Made by a program: the position numbers and the translations under genes. A stretch of DNA of 64,000 nucleotides from Nigrospora sphaerica (Eukaryota > Ascomycota > Sordariomycetes > Amphisphaeriales > Apiosporaceae): NCBI GenBank assembly GCA_018287875.1, contig JAGVVL010000013.1, forward strand, positions 1,550,001 through 1,614,000, read 5' to 3'. Below the pieces are notes generated by a model, which saw only the letters and a list, made by a program, of their open reading frames with translations, was not told the origin of the DNA and ran no database searches. Of this stretch, positions 45,401 to 55,243 are shown in pieces; position 1 is the first letter of the stretch; every line of letters starts with the position of its first letter.

Positions 45401-46286
45401 TATCGCCTTGATGAAGCTCTCCTCGGCATTTAAGCAACAGTACCCGTTGGGAACCAAAGGATTCGGCCGCGATTTGATGGCCACGGCCATCCTGGAGAAC
45501 AACACAGCAAATCTTAGCTTTTATCTCGGTTTGAAGATGGATCTTGCCAGCAATCCCAAAGGGAACTTACCCTACCCACCACATCTTCGCCAGCCTCTAA
45601 TGCGCAAGACCAGAGGAAGCCTCTTGGGCTTTGCCATCCAGCTCGTGAAAGACGACGATATACGGATGGTGGACCTCTTGTTGAGAGCTGGTGCGTCAGT
45701 CAATTCTGTCGCAATCATATACGAGGAGAATACAGAGATCGCTTCTCCAAAAGTATTCCTAACTCCGCTGCTTCTCGCCACCGAAAGTCGAAACACAAGG
45801 CTTATCAGTCTGCTCCTAGAGCATGGCGCCGAAATCAACCGGCCGCCGCGCCAGGGCGTTTTTTGCACGCCGCTGCAGAAGTCCTGTCAGATGGGCAGCT
45901 ACAAATTGGTCGAGTTCCTGCTGCAACAAGGCGCCGACGTCAACGTTCCGGCGGCGCGGCGCTGGGGCGGGACGGCGTTGCAGATGGCCGCCCGCGCCGG
46001 CAGCTTGAAGATCATGGAGCTGCTGCTTCTGAAACACGCCGACCCCCACGCCCCGGGGTCTGACTTCGGCGGAGGCGGCACCGCCTTCGAAATGGCCGCC
46101 GAGTACGGTCGCTACCACGCCTTGCTACTGCTGTGGAACGCGGCGCCGCGCAAGGGGTTCACGGCCGCGATTCTGCGTTCCGCGCGAGGCCGGGCGGAGA
46201 GAAACGGGCACAGAGGGTGCATGGACTTCATCACCAACGTCGTACACGATGCTTCTTTTGGTCGATTGACGTCAGGAGGGGGGTGA
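42437..46286 (+). CDS. Clr5-domain ankyrin-repeat protein (start region uncertain)
   Basis: From 42437 the N-terminus MAATRTSSIPKHEWDKHKATI and LYCERGLPLTQ is a Clr5 domain start, completed by QQHNFVASKSQYEAQLKLWG from 42587 on. Between them the frame is open except for one TAG (42575-42577), and no GT donor exists in the first exon. Readings are a GC-AG intron (42535-42585), a nonsense mutation, or translation from the ATG at 42581. Downstream splicing is clear: introns 42610-42661 (GTACGA...TTTTAG) and 42883-42939 (GTATGT, branch GCTAAC, ATATAG). From 42581 the protein has 1,198 residues. After a Ser/Pro-rich linker, ankyrin repeats occupy roughly residues 390-1170 (for example TPLELSVQSGKTEVVRVLLEAGADPN, TPLQKSCQMGSYKLVEFLLQQGADVN-type units). 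Clr5-ankyrin proteins are fungal NLR-like or regulatory proteins of unknown mechanism. A HET-domain gene follows. Confidence 0.8.
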
Positions 46287-47504
46287 TGGGAAAAGTGGGT
46301 TTCGTCATATTTTGTTTTATCTCTTCTCTTTCTTCCGTTGTTTCTCTGTGGCTTCTTTTGTCTTACTTTTAGCACCCATTTCCTCAACATGGAATATGAT
46401 ACGGAGGGAATGAAAGCCTTATTGGCCACAGTACGCGCATCAGACTAAGGGATTTACCATTATCTTTTGGGCTTGGTTTTGGTGTCTTTTATCAGTTTTC
46501 TCAGAACGTTTACTCCTGCTTCTGTATAAATGTCGCACTATTCGCTCTTCGTATGTGAGGAACTAATGTATGATATACCCGCGCGGACTGAGTATTATCC
46601 CCTTAAAACTGGTCTTAAACTCCTTTATCCCATTTATCTCTATTACCCACTTGGCTGATCTAGCCCGATGTATTACTTCCATGCCTCAGAAGATCGGGCA
46701 CTTCAGCCGCGGAGCAGATTACTGGCCGGCTCGCGACTCCTATTGAGTAACCGTTTGAATTGGCAGTGAAGACCCACTCGGCAGGCGCTATTGATAGAAT
46801 AGAGTGATGCTAGATGTTAAATTAAGGTTTAGAGGCTTAATATCATCCTCAGTGTAAAGGTATTTTAAGTTGATTTGGGACGACGAACTTGCACGACCCC
46901 TGAGTGTTACACTCTACTGGCCCGTCTTTGTATTTCACGTGCTCCTCCTATGGGCGAGCCAAACCTTGAAGTCATTGCGCCTCGATTTTTACAGTGGGGA
47001 TTGATCTGGAAACAGCTTGCCTGGTGTGTCTGAGCCGCACCTCAGTGGGAAAAAGAAAGAAGCTTGGCAACTTCCAGCGCTCAAGCCCCACTGGCGCAAA
47101 CGATTTCACCCTCAGCTGTTTCCCAGCAACGACAGGACACCACGGTTTCACTCCGGCCTTCTTGCCACCCGCGACTGCGCAGCGTAGTTACTGGTCGTCA
47201 AGAACCTATCGTTAAACATGTAATCAGGGACAGGGGTGGTTGGCCCAGGAGCTAGCAGCACCCCTGTCATCGTAGCGGCTCCGCCTTTTCAGTATGCAGT
47301 GCCCTTACTATTATTACTTATGGGGCCCTCGTAGGTTTCCATCCTGCTGACACATTCCCTTCCTTCCTCTCGCCTATGCGACCCCACAGCTCAGTTTTCA
47401 AACCATCAGCCGTCGTTCTCGAAACTTGACCTCCTCCACTTCCCCCTTCCTCTTCCACCACCGCAACTGGAACAGAAGACCAGCCCTTGCCCACGGCTGC
47501 CGTT
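46287..47504. other. AT-rich intergenic region
   Basis: The stretch from about 46300 to 46920 is among the most AT-rich in the window. No reading frame or repeat family is recognised. The C/T-rich leader of the HET gene starts near 47340. Confidence 0.5.
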
Positions 47505-49587
47505 ATGTGGCTACTCCACTGTTCCACGAACGAGCTGAGGAGCTTCCTCTCCGAAGAGGACCTGCCGCCCTACGCCATTCTTTCCCACACGTGGGGCACG
47601 GAAGAGGCCACATTCCAACTCTGGCAAGCCGCATACTGCGGCCGGGGGCGGTACGAGGCTCTGCCCGAGGGCTGGGAGGAGCGCAGTCGCCGCATGCTCC
47701 ACGCGCTACGAGGATACGAGAAGATTGAGCGCTGCCAGCACCAAGCACAGGCCGAGGGCTTGCAGTGGGTCTGGATTGACACGTGAGTTGCGCGTTACAG
47801 CACAGAAGCCGTCGGAACATGGCTCATACGACTGGTTTTTAAGGTGTTGCATCGATAAGCAGAGCAGTGCTGAGCTCTCGGAAGCCATCAACTCCATGTA
47901 CCGTTGGTATCGCAAGGCAACAGTATGTTACGCATACCTCGAGGATGTGAGCAGTGTGGACGGTGACACGACAACGCCCGAATTCGGACACAGTCGATGG
48001 TTCACTCGCGGTTGGACCCTCCAGGAACTACTCGCCCCTTCCGACGTGGAGTTTTACACCCGGGATTGGACCAAAATTGGAACCAAGGCATCGCTGGCTG
48101 CTTCTTTGCAGTCGATAACTGGCATCGAAAAGAACTACTTGACAGGCCATCTCTCCATCCACGCCGCCAGTATTTCCAAGAGGATGTCGTGGGCCTCGAG
48201 ACGCAACACCACCAGGGTCGAAGACACGGCTTACTCTCTACTCGGAATCTTCGACATAAACATGTCTCTTCTCTACGGCGAGGGAGGAAAGGCATTTGAA
48301 CGCCTGCAGCGTTTACTCCTCCAGGAATTCCCTCTGGACCATACACTGTTCGCATGGGGTACTGTTGTTGAAAAAAAATTGCCAACCGAGGCCAACCATA
48401 TCCGGACCATGGCCGAAGTCCCCGTGAGGCACAATGAAACCCCGAGGCCCCTACTTGGACTTCTAGCCGACTCTCCCAGAGCATTTTCCGGTTCGGCTTC
48501 TTTCATTCCTGTTCCTTGGGCGTACGAAGTCTTTGCTCCCCAAGAAGTAGGCGCTGCTTTTACCCCCTGCGCCCCCGCGGCAGTGGTTGGGCGAACCGTC
48601 CGGCTCGAGGTTCCGCTGTTCCACGGAGGATTATATTTGCGCCACCTTACCCAGCCCCCCGTGACACAATTGCAAGGGCAGATGTTCGCACCACTTCTTT
48701 GTACTGAAGAGGAGGATCGAAGCGTGATACTTCATGTACCCTTGGCACGGCTGCACATCGGCCTGTTTGGAAGGACCGAGGAGCTCGCCAAAATACGGAC
48801 TTCGCTGCTGCCCGCCACGTTTCGGGGACGAAAGCTGCCTCGCGACATTGCGCCAGAGCCAAGTACGTGCCGCAATCTGACTCACGGGTCTGTCGTCATA
48901 CGAGCCATGAGCGCAAATATCGCCGACTTTCTATATGGATTCTACCTGGAACAGCTAGTCCTGAATGTGCCACAACAGGGCAAAGACACCAGCGCGCTGG
49001 GCGGGAGCCGTGATTGGGTCTGGCCCGTTCACAAAGGTGTCTTACGTGAGCACCTGACCGTCTTCTCAATACCGGTCAACGGCGCACTCCTGGAAGACAC
49101 GGGCATTATTTTCGGCATGGAGATGCAAAGCTCAGGCGACGAAAAGGACTGTTTTCTGATAGGGCGGGAAAATGGTCTGTTAAAAATGGCGACAGCCCGT
49201 TGCGCGGGGCTTTTGCAAGTCGTTCGGTCGCCTTTACTTTGCAGTCATGTCTTCTCGGACTCTTCTAGGGACTCGATCGAGTTCCCCTTGTTAGAGGGGA
49301 AGAAGCTCCTCGTTACAGCTGAAAGGGTGTTTTTCGAGGGGGATAAGTTTGTTGATTTCTTCGATTTTATAACCGAGGACCGGCCCGTAAAGGATCAAGC
49401 GGAGGGACCGCTGGGAAAGGGACAAGTGGAGGAGCCGCTGGGAGAGGAACAACCGGGAGAGCCTCTGGGAAAAGAACAAGCGGAGGACTTGCTGAGGGAA
49501 AAGCAAGTGGACGAGGTTCGGGAAATGAACAAGTGGAGGAACCGTTGGGAAAATACCAAGTGGAGAAACCGCTGGGGAAAGAACTAG
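47505..49587 (+). CDS. HET-domain (heterokaryon incompatibility) protein
   Basis: Exons 47505-47782 and 47844-49587 (intron 47783-47843, GTGAGT...TTTAAG) encode 673 residues. HET proteins act in allorecognition and fungal programmed cell death; the domain is a TIR-like fold. All three domain blocks are present: YAILSHTWG (23-31), WVWIDTCCIDKQSSAELSEAIN with YRKATVCYAYLEDV, and SRWFTRGWTLQELLAP. KRMSWASRRNTTRVEDTAYSLLGIFDINMSLLYGEG follows as in the HET-E/HET-6-like class. The middle and C-terminal regions are a variable ligand or specificity region. The last 70 residues are a degenerate 9-residue repeat that goes out of frame at unit 5, producing the KWRNRW ending. The ATG at 47505 is the usual MWLLHC-type family start. 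Confidence 0.93.
49396..49583 (+). repeat. 27-bp minisatellite at the 3' end of the HET gene
   Basis: Seven head-to-tail units encode variants of Gln-Val-Glu-Glu-Pro-Leu-Gly-Lys-Glu. Units 1-4, 6 and 7 are 27 bp. Unit 5 (49504-49529) is 26 bp. The one-base loss shifts the reading frame of units 6-7 relative to the HET protein. Confidence 0.88.
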
Positions 49588-49945
49588 TAATAAGTGGAGG
49601 AGGGAACGAAACTGTAGATTTGAAAGAAAGAGAGAAACGAAGGGCAAAATCAAAGAACTATATACATTCAGCCTTCCCCAAGAGTCCCAGGCCCCTGTCC
49701 ACGTTGGTGGAGGTTGGGCTCTCGTGTTCCCCCAAACAGAGGCTAGAATGGTCCCCGCATCTGCCATGCTTCGTTATCAATTGGCTACTTTCGCCGACGT
49801 ATTTCGCCGATTTCGCCGATTTGTAAGGTGACAAAGTCTTGTTACAAGATTTAAGGTCGTATCGAGTCCACGTATATATACATCAAATGTAAGACGCTGA
49901 ATTCATCATCAATCATATGAAGCCCCTTTCTATCCAACCGTCAAA
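49588..49945. other. Former or alternative HET C-terminal coding region and intergenic DNA
   Basis: In the frame of repeat units 6-7, coding potential continues past the present stop to a TAA-type end at 49826 (SGGGNETVDLKEREKRR and on). This suggests the pre-frameshift C-terminus. The remainder is AT-rich leader of the next small frame. Confidence 0.4.
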
Positions 49946-50212
49946 ATGAGCTCAAATCTTCTTTCCCCTCACTGTCAGCCACCCCCTTATGAGCTATCTC
50001 ACCAAGCCCCCGCTGAAGGATCACCCGAAAAAAGGGAGTGCGGTGTACTTCAGACTCGAATCTCGTATGGCTTTCTGAAGGACCTTGTCTGCAAGGTTCG
50101 GGCTAGGTTAGCCAAAATGGCACACATGGGCGCTTGGCGTCGAAAAGACAGCATAGAGTACGCTGACCTGATCTCTCAAGCGTCATCTGGTTCTCCGTTT
50201 CGAATGTACTGA
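49946..50212 (+). CDS. Candidate 88-residue protein
   Basis: An ATG at 49946 follows a TATA-rich leader (about 49870-49890) in an AAAATG context. The 88-residue product has a Pro/Ser-rich start and a basic helical middle (LKDLVCKVRARLAKM). It has no family, splice signal or homologue that I recognise. It lies 360 bp after the HET gene, a position where small companion genes often occur. It could equally be chance. Confidence 0.3.
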   Translation: MSSNLLSPHCQPPPYELSHQAPAEGSPEKRECGVLQTRISYGFLKDLVCKVRARLAKMAHMGAWRRKDSIEYADLISQASSGSPFRMY

Positions 50213-50588
50213 CCTGTTGGTAGTTCTCTGGACTTTGTTCCAGGAGACTCTTTTGCGTGGCCCAGACCCAGCTCGGCCTATCGGCTTGGTCGAATCCGCG
50301 CTCGCGGTAGGCTCAGGCATATTTCAATGTTTTGGGTGCCTTGGCTAACCAGTAACCTTATAGGGAACCCGGACATGTGTTTTGGCTCGTGTTGTAGAAG
50401 TGGATAGTTTTTTGCGGGAGTGGCAGGGGATTGTAAGGTTGAAAGCTGCTGCAGTGACAGTGACTCGAACTTGCAAGGTAGTATCATACAAAGATAAAGC
50501 CATCTAACGTGGCAACTTCGAAGTAATGTCGTCTCAAGGGTGCTCGATCGTCCATACATGCCACAGAAAAGAGCCCATAGTCCCACAC
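50213..50588. other. Intergenic region, no gene recognised
   Basis: Short sequence between the candidate small gene and the 3' end of the minus-strand regulator. No coding frame. Confidence 0.5.
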
Positions 50589-53171
50589 TCAGGCGATTCC
50601 GGGCGGCTTTTGAAGTGACTGTTCAACATGAGCCGGCATGGAAAAAGTCCGAGAGGGGTCCGCCGCCCATGCATTTGCGCGCGCGAAGGCGAGTAATAAC
50701 ATGTGGCTTGCCCGGCTCTGGTGCTGGAGCACTTTCCGCCAATTGCTTAGAAGGCCCTTGGCCTCGACGGCGTGCTCGAGTGTGGGCGCCTGCACCCACA
50801 AGAGCGCGAGAAAGTTGGAGCCCGCGGCGAAGCCTAGTCTCATCCCTGCAATGATGATCTCAGCCAACCGCATACAGGGGGACTTCATCGAGTGGTTCAG
50901 ACGATGGGTGCTCACAAGAATACCAAAAGGCGCCTAAATAGGCGTAGGTGAGCCCGCTAGTGAAGTCAACAAGCGCTCGTGCACAGTTCTCAGCCGCCGA
51001 ATATAGAGCCTCAAGGCGCATGGCCGCTGCGTCCCCACCGGTGGGGGGCTCTGGGTCAGACGCGGGGCCTGCCCAGGAGAAGGTCCAGGACGATTCGTCG
51101 AATGTGATCATGGCGTCGAAGTCAAAGTTGTCGACGTCTAAAATCTGTGGAGGCTGCGAATTCTGCACCGTAGGTCGCAGAAGCGCACGGTGTATGTAGG
51201 CAACGAGAATGAGGTAAGAAAAGTGAAGGGAGGGCATGTAGGAGGTACTCGGGTCGCGGCGAGAATTATCTGGCTGTGGAATTGGCCTCAATTCAGCGCA
51301 GTTGCCTCTCCAAAGACTCAAACGATCCAGTAGGGGTTTGGCCGCTTGAAACGATCCAGCAATGCTGCCAAACAAGGCCTGAGAGGCCTTCAAGCTACTA
51401 TAGCCCGGTTAGCGGAGACGAGCCAAGTAGGGGGAGAGAGGACACATACTAAAGCTCACTCTGGATGGATTCAGCGATACGTGCAAGCTGGACGGAGTCC
51501 CTAAAGGCACGCCATCCCTCGGCAGGTCCTCTCGTTGAGCCATCAGCCAACATGAAATCAGTAGCATTTGGTTCTGTAACATCCCACTCATCGGGATGTA
51601 TCAAGGGCGGACGACCCATTAATAGCGACCGCCACTTATCTTCCAAGTACACAGTCCACCACAACCGCCGCCGCAGGCGCTTCTCCCAAGAAGGAACCGC
51701 CCACATCTGGCATTCGATGTTAAGGCCAAGTGTCGTGGCCAGTCCGATCACCGAACCAAGGAATGACCACGAGAAGGGAGTATCGACAGTGACCTGGCCA
51801 ATCTTGTCGCGTGTATCCTTATGCAGGTAGAGGATGGCAGCTTGTAACACCGAGAGTCTCGGGCGGTGAATCTCGACCGAGATGAGCTCGTAGACCAGTT
51901 TCCACAGGCGATGCACGGGTGGCGGCTCATGGACCTGCAGTAAGGCAAGTTCGGCGTCCTCCAAGGCATATGGAAGCGCCGTAGCGTATATTGCAGCGAG
52001 GAGATGCACTGGTAACTGGTTCAGCGTGCCTATATTGGTTATCGCAGAGGATGATGTCAAGCCTAACTGCGTCCTGCATACCACGGGCAAGTGGTTGAAA
52101 ACATGTTTCATGTAGCTTGTTTGATCATTAGCTGCGAACTGACGGAATGTAGCAGTGGGGACTTCACAGGTTTATCAGATTTTGCCCGTGTCTCGGAAGG
52201 ACCAGAGAGTCGAGCTCAAATCGACAATCATACTGTTGAGGTGCCTTGCTGTCACTGATCGCCCCCTGTGCTGTCTGGTCTGGGAAGACCATGAGCTGGA
52301 TGGGGATCTTGACGTCTGTCGGTACGCCGCCAGCGTTCCGAACGTGGACGTTTTGGACAGGGCAGAAGCCATAGTCGTCAAAGCGGCAATGCCGGAGGAG
52401 CCAAGGATCGGCCTCGGCAGAAGCCCCGATGAGCTGTATCGAGTGATTGTCGAGACTGTCGAGGCTCTGGGCCATCTGCGTTGAGACCCGATCTTTGGGA
52501 GCGGGCAAGGGGACTGCGCCTACATCGACCGACGGCAGCCAAGTCTCGGGCGCTGGTTCTCGGTTTGACGGGATGGTGGGTGGCGCCGCAAGAGGCACTT
52601 CAGCGGGCAGCGCTCCAAGAGGCCCCCCGGCAGACGTCGCCGCTGGCCATAACCCTGGCGATGAAAGCTCTTCGTTGGCCGTCTGGCTCGCTTGTCTTGC
52701 GCCCGATGTGCTCACATCGTTCGCAACAGATACAACACTTGGGGAAACTCCATGGGCTGTCGACGCCATCTCGCTGGCCTGTCCGTTTTCCGTCCTAGGT
52801 GCCGACCGATTATCAGCTCGGCTTTGGAACGAACAATCCAGACTTTGGAGGCGGCAGCGTTGACATGATGTTTGACCGCTGGCGACCTTGCATGCGCGCT
52901 TCTGCTGCCGGCAACGGTCGCAGGGTTGCGGACGTACGCGGGACCGATACTGGCGCGTAGACCTCGCCGCAGCTGTTTTGCGCGGCGGGGTAACTGGCAT
53001 CTCAAGGACTGATCTCGTAGTAAAGGCTTCCTCGTCAAGGCATACAGAGAACCTTTCATGGAGTGAGAAAAAAGAGAACACAGGCGTGGCGTGAGACATA
53101 TTCCCCGCACTTTCAGTGGGAAAAAGGTTGGCACTAGGAAATGCTACCCGCGCTCTAGTGCTCGAACACAT
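50589..53171 (-). CDS. Zn2Cys6 transcription factor with fungal-specific domain (Dal81/TamA-like)
   Basis: Minus-strand exons 53171-52168, 52115-51450, 51397-50916 and 50845-50589 encode 802 residues. Introns are 52 bp (branch GCTAAT), 52 bp (branch GCTAAC) and 70 bp. The binuclear zinc cluster uses Cys84, 87, 94, 103, 106 and 113 (CDRCRQQKRACK). After a Ser/Pro-rich linker, the fungal-specific domain runs from LLRHCRFDDYG and KIPIQLMVFPDQ through INLYMKHVFNHLPVV, LRRRLWWTVYLEDKWRSLLMGRPPLI and FWYSWMRLGFAAGSNFLALL. The last motif forms only when the third intron is removed. The class includes Dal81/TamA-type nitrogen regulators; specificity is not deducible. The second acceptor is a tandem TAGTAG, giving two isoforms differing by one residue. 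The start is uncertain: MPVTPPRK at residue 58 is an alternative. It is divergent from an MFS transporter. Confidence 0.87.
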
Positions 53172-53779
53172 GTTGCCCCCACCTAGAATGGCGGTTATCC
53201 CAGGGCCGCCAGAGCGCCTGTCCCCTACTACCTGGAATAATACTGTAACACACCGACCAACCAGTCTTTGTGTTATTCAACGCCCCCCAGGTTCCAGCTT
53301 GTTTTTGCGCTCGGTCATTCATGCATTACTCCTCAATATAGGCACAATAAAAACGGTACGTACGGAGACATAGATTTAAGGATACATCGAGCCGAAGCTC
53401 ACCAGTCCGTCCCATTCCTTCGTCTCACCGCGACCATAGCAAGCGGCGACAACATTCGCCGCCGTGGATCCGGGTGCGGCGAAATTGCACAGGCTAGTGA
53501 GAGAGGCAACCTAGAAGCAGTGACGAACAATACATAACCGCGACTCTCTTACAATCAGCGGCAGAGGGAAGTTTTCCCCTTTGGCCTTTGGACATTCGCC
53601 GACCGCCTGTTCCTTCTTCAATGTCGTCATTGACCGACAGAACGGGCAATTGGGCCAGGGCGACTACAATACAAAAGGCAGAGTCGAGAAGTCCTTGGCT
53701 CATGTAGATGCCCTAATTGGAAACAGTCGGTGCAAGCCAAAAACCCCTGTGTCGTTATACTTAGGAGCATTAGACCGCC
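53172..53779. promoter_or_regulatory. Divergent promoter, Zn2Cys6 regulator / MFS transporter
   Basis: 608 bp between opposite start codons. A CGG-N11-CCG site (53192-53208), the Gal4-type spacing recognised by dimeric zinc-cluster regulators, lies 21 bp upstream of the regulator's assumed start codon. One such site is not statistically compelling in GC-rich DNA. Divergent regulator/transporter pairs are common for pathway-specific control. Confidence 0.4.
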
Positions 53780-55243
53780 ATGTCTTTCGAACGAGTCGTA
53801 TCCGCTCTACAGCGACTGAACATCTTCCGGCCGAGTTCGCTGCCTTTGGAAAAGCAAGTGAGTTCCCCCTGCCATCTTCTATTCGACTCTATTCATTATG
53901 CCAACGAGTAGCACAGGATGTAGAGTCGCCAGACGGGCCCTCGCCCACGGCCACCCATCCCGCAGACGAAGTGACGTACCCCGAAGGCGGGCGTGCGGCC
54001 AACGTGGTGCTCGCGGGCAGCTTCTGCGCCATCACGGGCGGCCTGGGCCTCATGAACAGCATCGGCGTCTACCAGGCGTGGATCGCGGCGGACCAGCTGC
54101 GCGACGCGGACCACGGCGCCGTCGGCTGGATCTTTGGTCTGTTCAACTTCATGGTCTTCTTCTGCGGCGTGCAGATCGGGCCCGTCTTCGACGCCCTGGG
54201 CCCGGCCTGGCTGATGGCGCTGAGTTGGCTGCTCTACCTCGCCTTCTTCGTCGCCCTGGGCTTCTGCCGCCTGTACTGGCACTTCGCCGTCGTCGTCGGC
54301 CTCGTCGCCGGCGCCGCCACCTCGGTCGTCTTCGTCGTGCCCGTCGCCGCGCTCGGCCACTTCTTCCGCCGGCGCCGCGGCGCCGCCACCGGGCTCGCCA
54401 TGTCGGGCGGCAGCCTCGGTGGCGTCGTCTTCCCCCTCGTCTTCGAGTACCTCGGGCCCCGCCTCGGCTTCGCCTGGACAACCCGCGTCGTCGGCCTCAT
54501 CTCCCTCGTGCTCGTCGCCGTCGGTTGCGTCGCCATCCGCTCGCGGCCCGAGCTGCGCCCCCGCGCGCCCCGCAAGGCCGACCTGCTGCCCGACTTCTTC
54601 ATCTTCCGGAACCCCGCCGTCGCCACCATGACGGCCGGCGTCTTCTTCATCGAGTGGGGCTTCTTCGTCGGCCTCGAATACATCGCCTCTTACGCCCTGG
54701 CCGACGGTATCAGCCGCCGCATGGCCTTTCTCCTGATTGTCTTCCTGAACGCGGCCTCCTTCCCGGGTCGATGGCTGCCGGGCCTCCTCGCTGACAAGCT
54801 CGGACGCCTCCGTACCCTGCTCTGGACCAACGTCTTGTGCACCGTGGCCATGCTGGCCATATGGCTGCCTGCACAGGATAACTTGGCCGCCATCATTATC
54901 TTCTCGGTAACGTTCGGGTTCGCCAGCGGAAGCAACATCAGCCTTGTCCCCGTTTGTGTTGGAGAGCTGTGCGACACGTCCGCATACGGGCGTTACTACA
55001 CCACAGTCTACACGATCGTCAGTTTAGGGTATGTCCTCAGAGCCCGCCCCCGTGTTTTAGCATTTTACATTAGCTGACAGCAAGTCCTATCACAGAGCCC
55101 TGACTGGCGTGCCAATTGCTGCAGCCATCGTTTCACGAGACAACGGCGCCTACACCGGACTCATCATATTTGCCGGTGCTTCGTACGCGGTTGGCGTCGC
55201 GTGCTTTGTTGCCACCGGGCTACTTCGTAAGAAGCGTGCTTGA
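53780..55243 (+). CDS. MFS transporter, monocarboxylate-permease-like
   Basis: Exons 53780-53857, 53917-55028 and 55096-55243 encode 445 residues. Introns are 59 bp (GTGAGT...CACAG) and 67 bp (GTATGT...CACAG, with a CTGAC branch). Twelve hydrophobic helices follow a polar N-terminus of about 50 residues. The first membrane segment starts at ANVVLAGSFCAITGGLGLMNSIGVYQAW, the typical opening of fungal monocarboxylate-transporter (MCT/Mch) proteins, with VGWIFGLFNFMVFFCG next and GLAMSGGSLGGVVFPLV in TM5. GRWLPGLLADKLGR is the loop after TM8. It ends LLRKKRA. Substrates of this subfamily are mostly unknown (monocarboxylates, riboflavin, siderophore-like compounds). The neighbouring divergent Zn2Cys6 gene may regulate it. 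Confidence 0.92.

Noticed and set aside
53581..53779. Upstream in-frame extension of the MFS gene
   Set aside because: The longer frame skips the well-formed first exon/intron (53780-53857, GTGAGT donor) and adds no transporter-like sequence.
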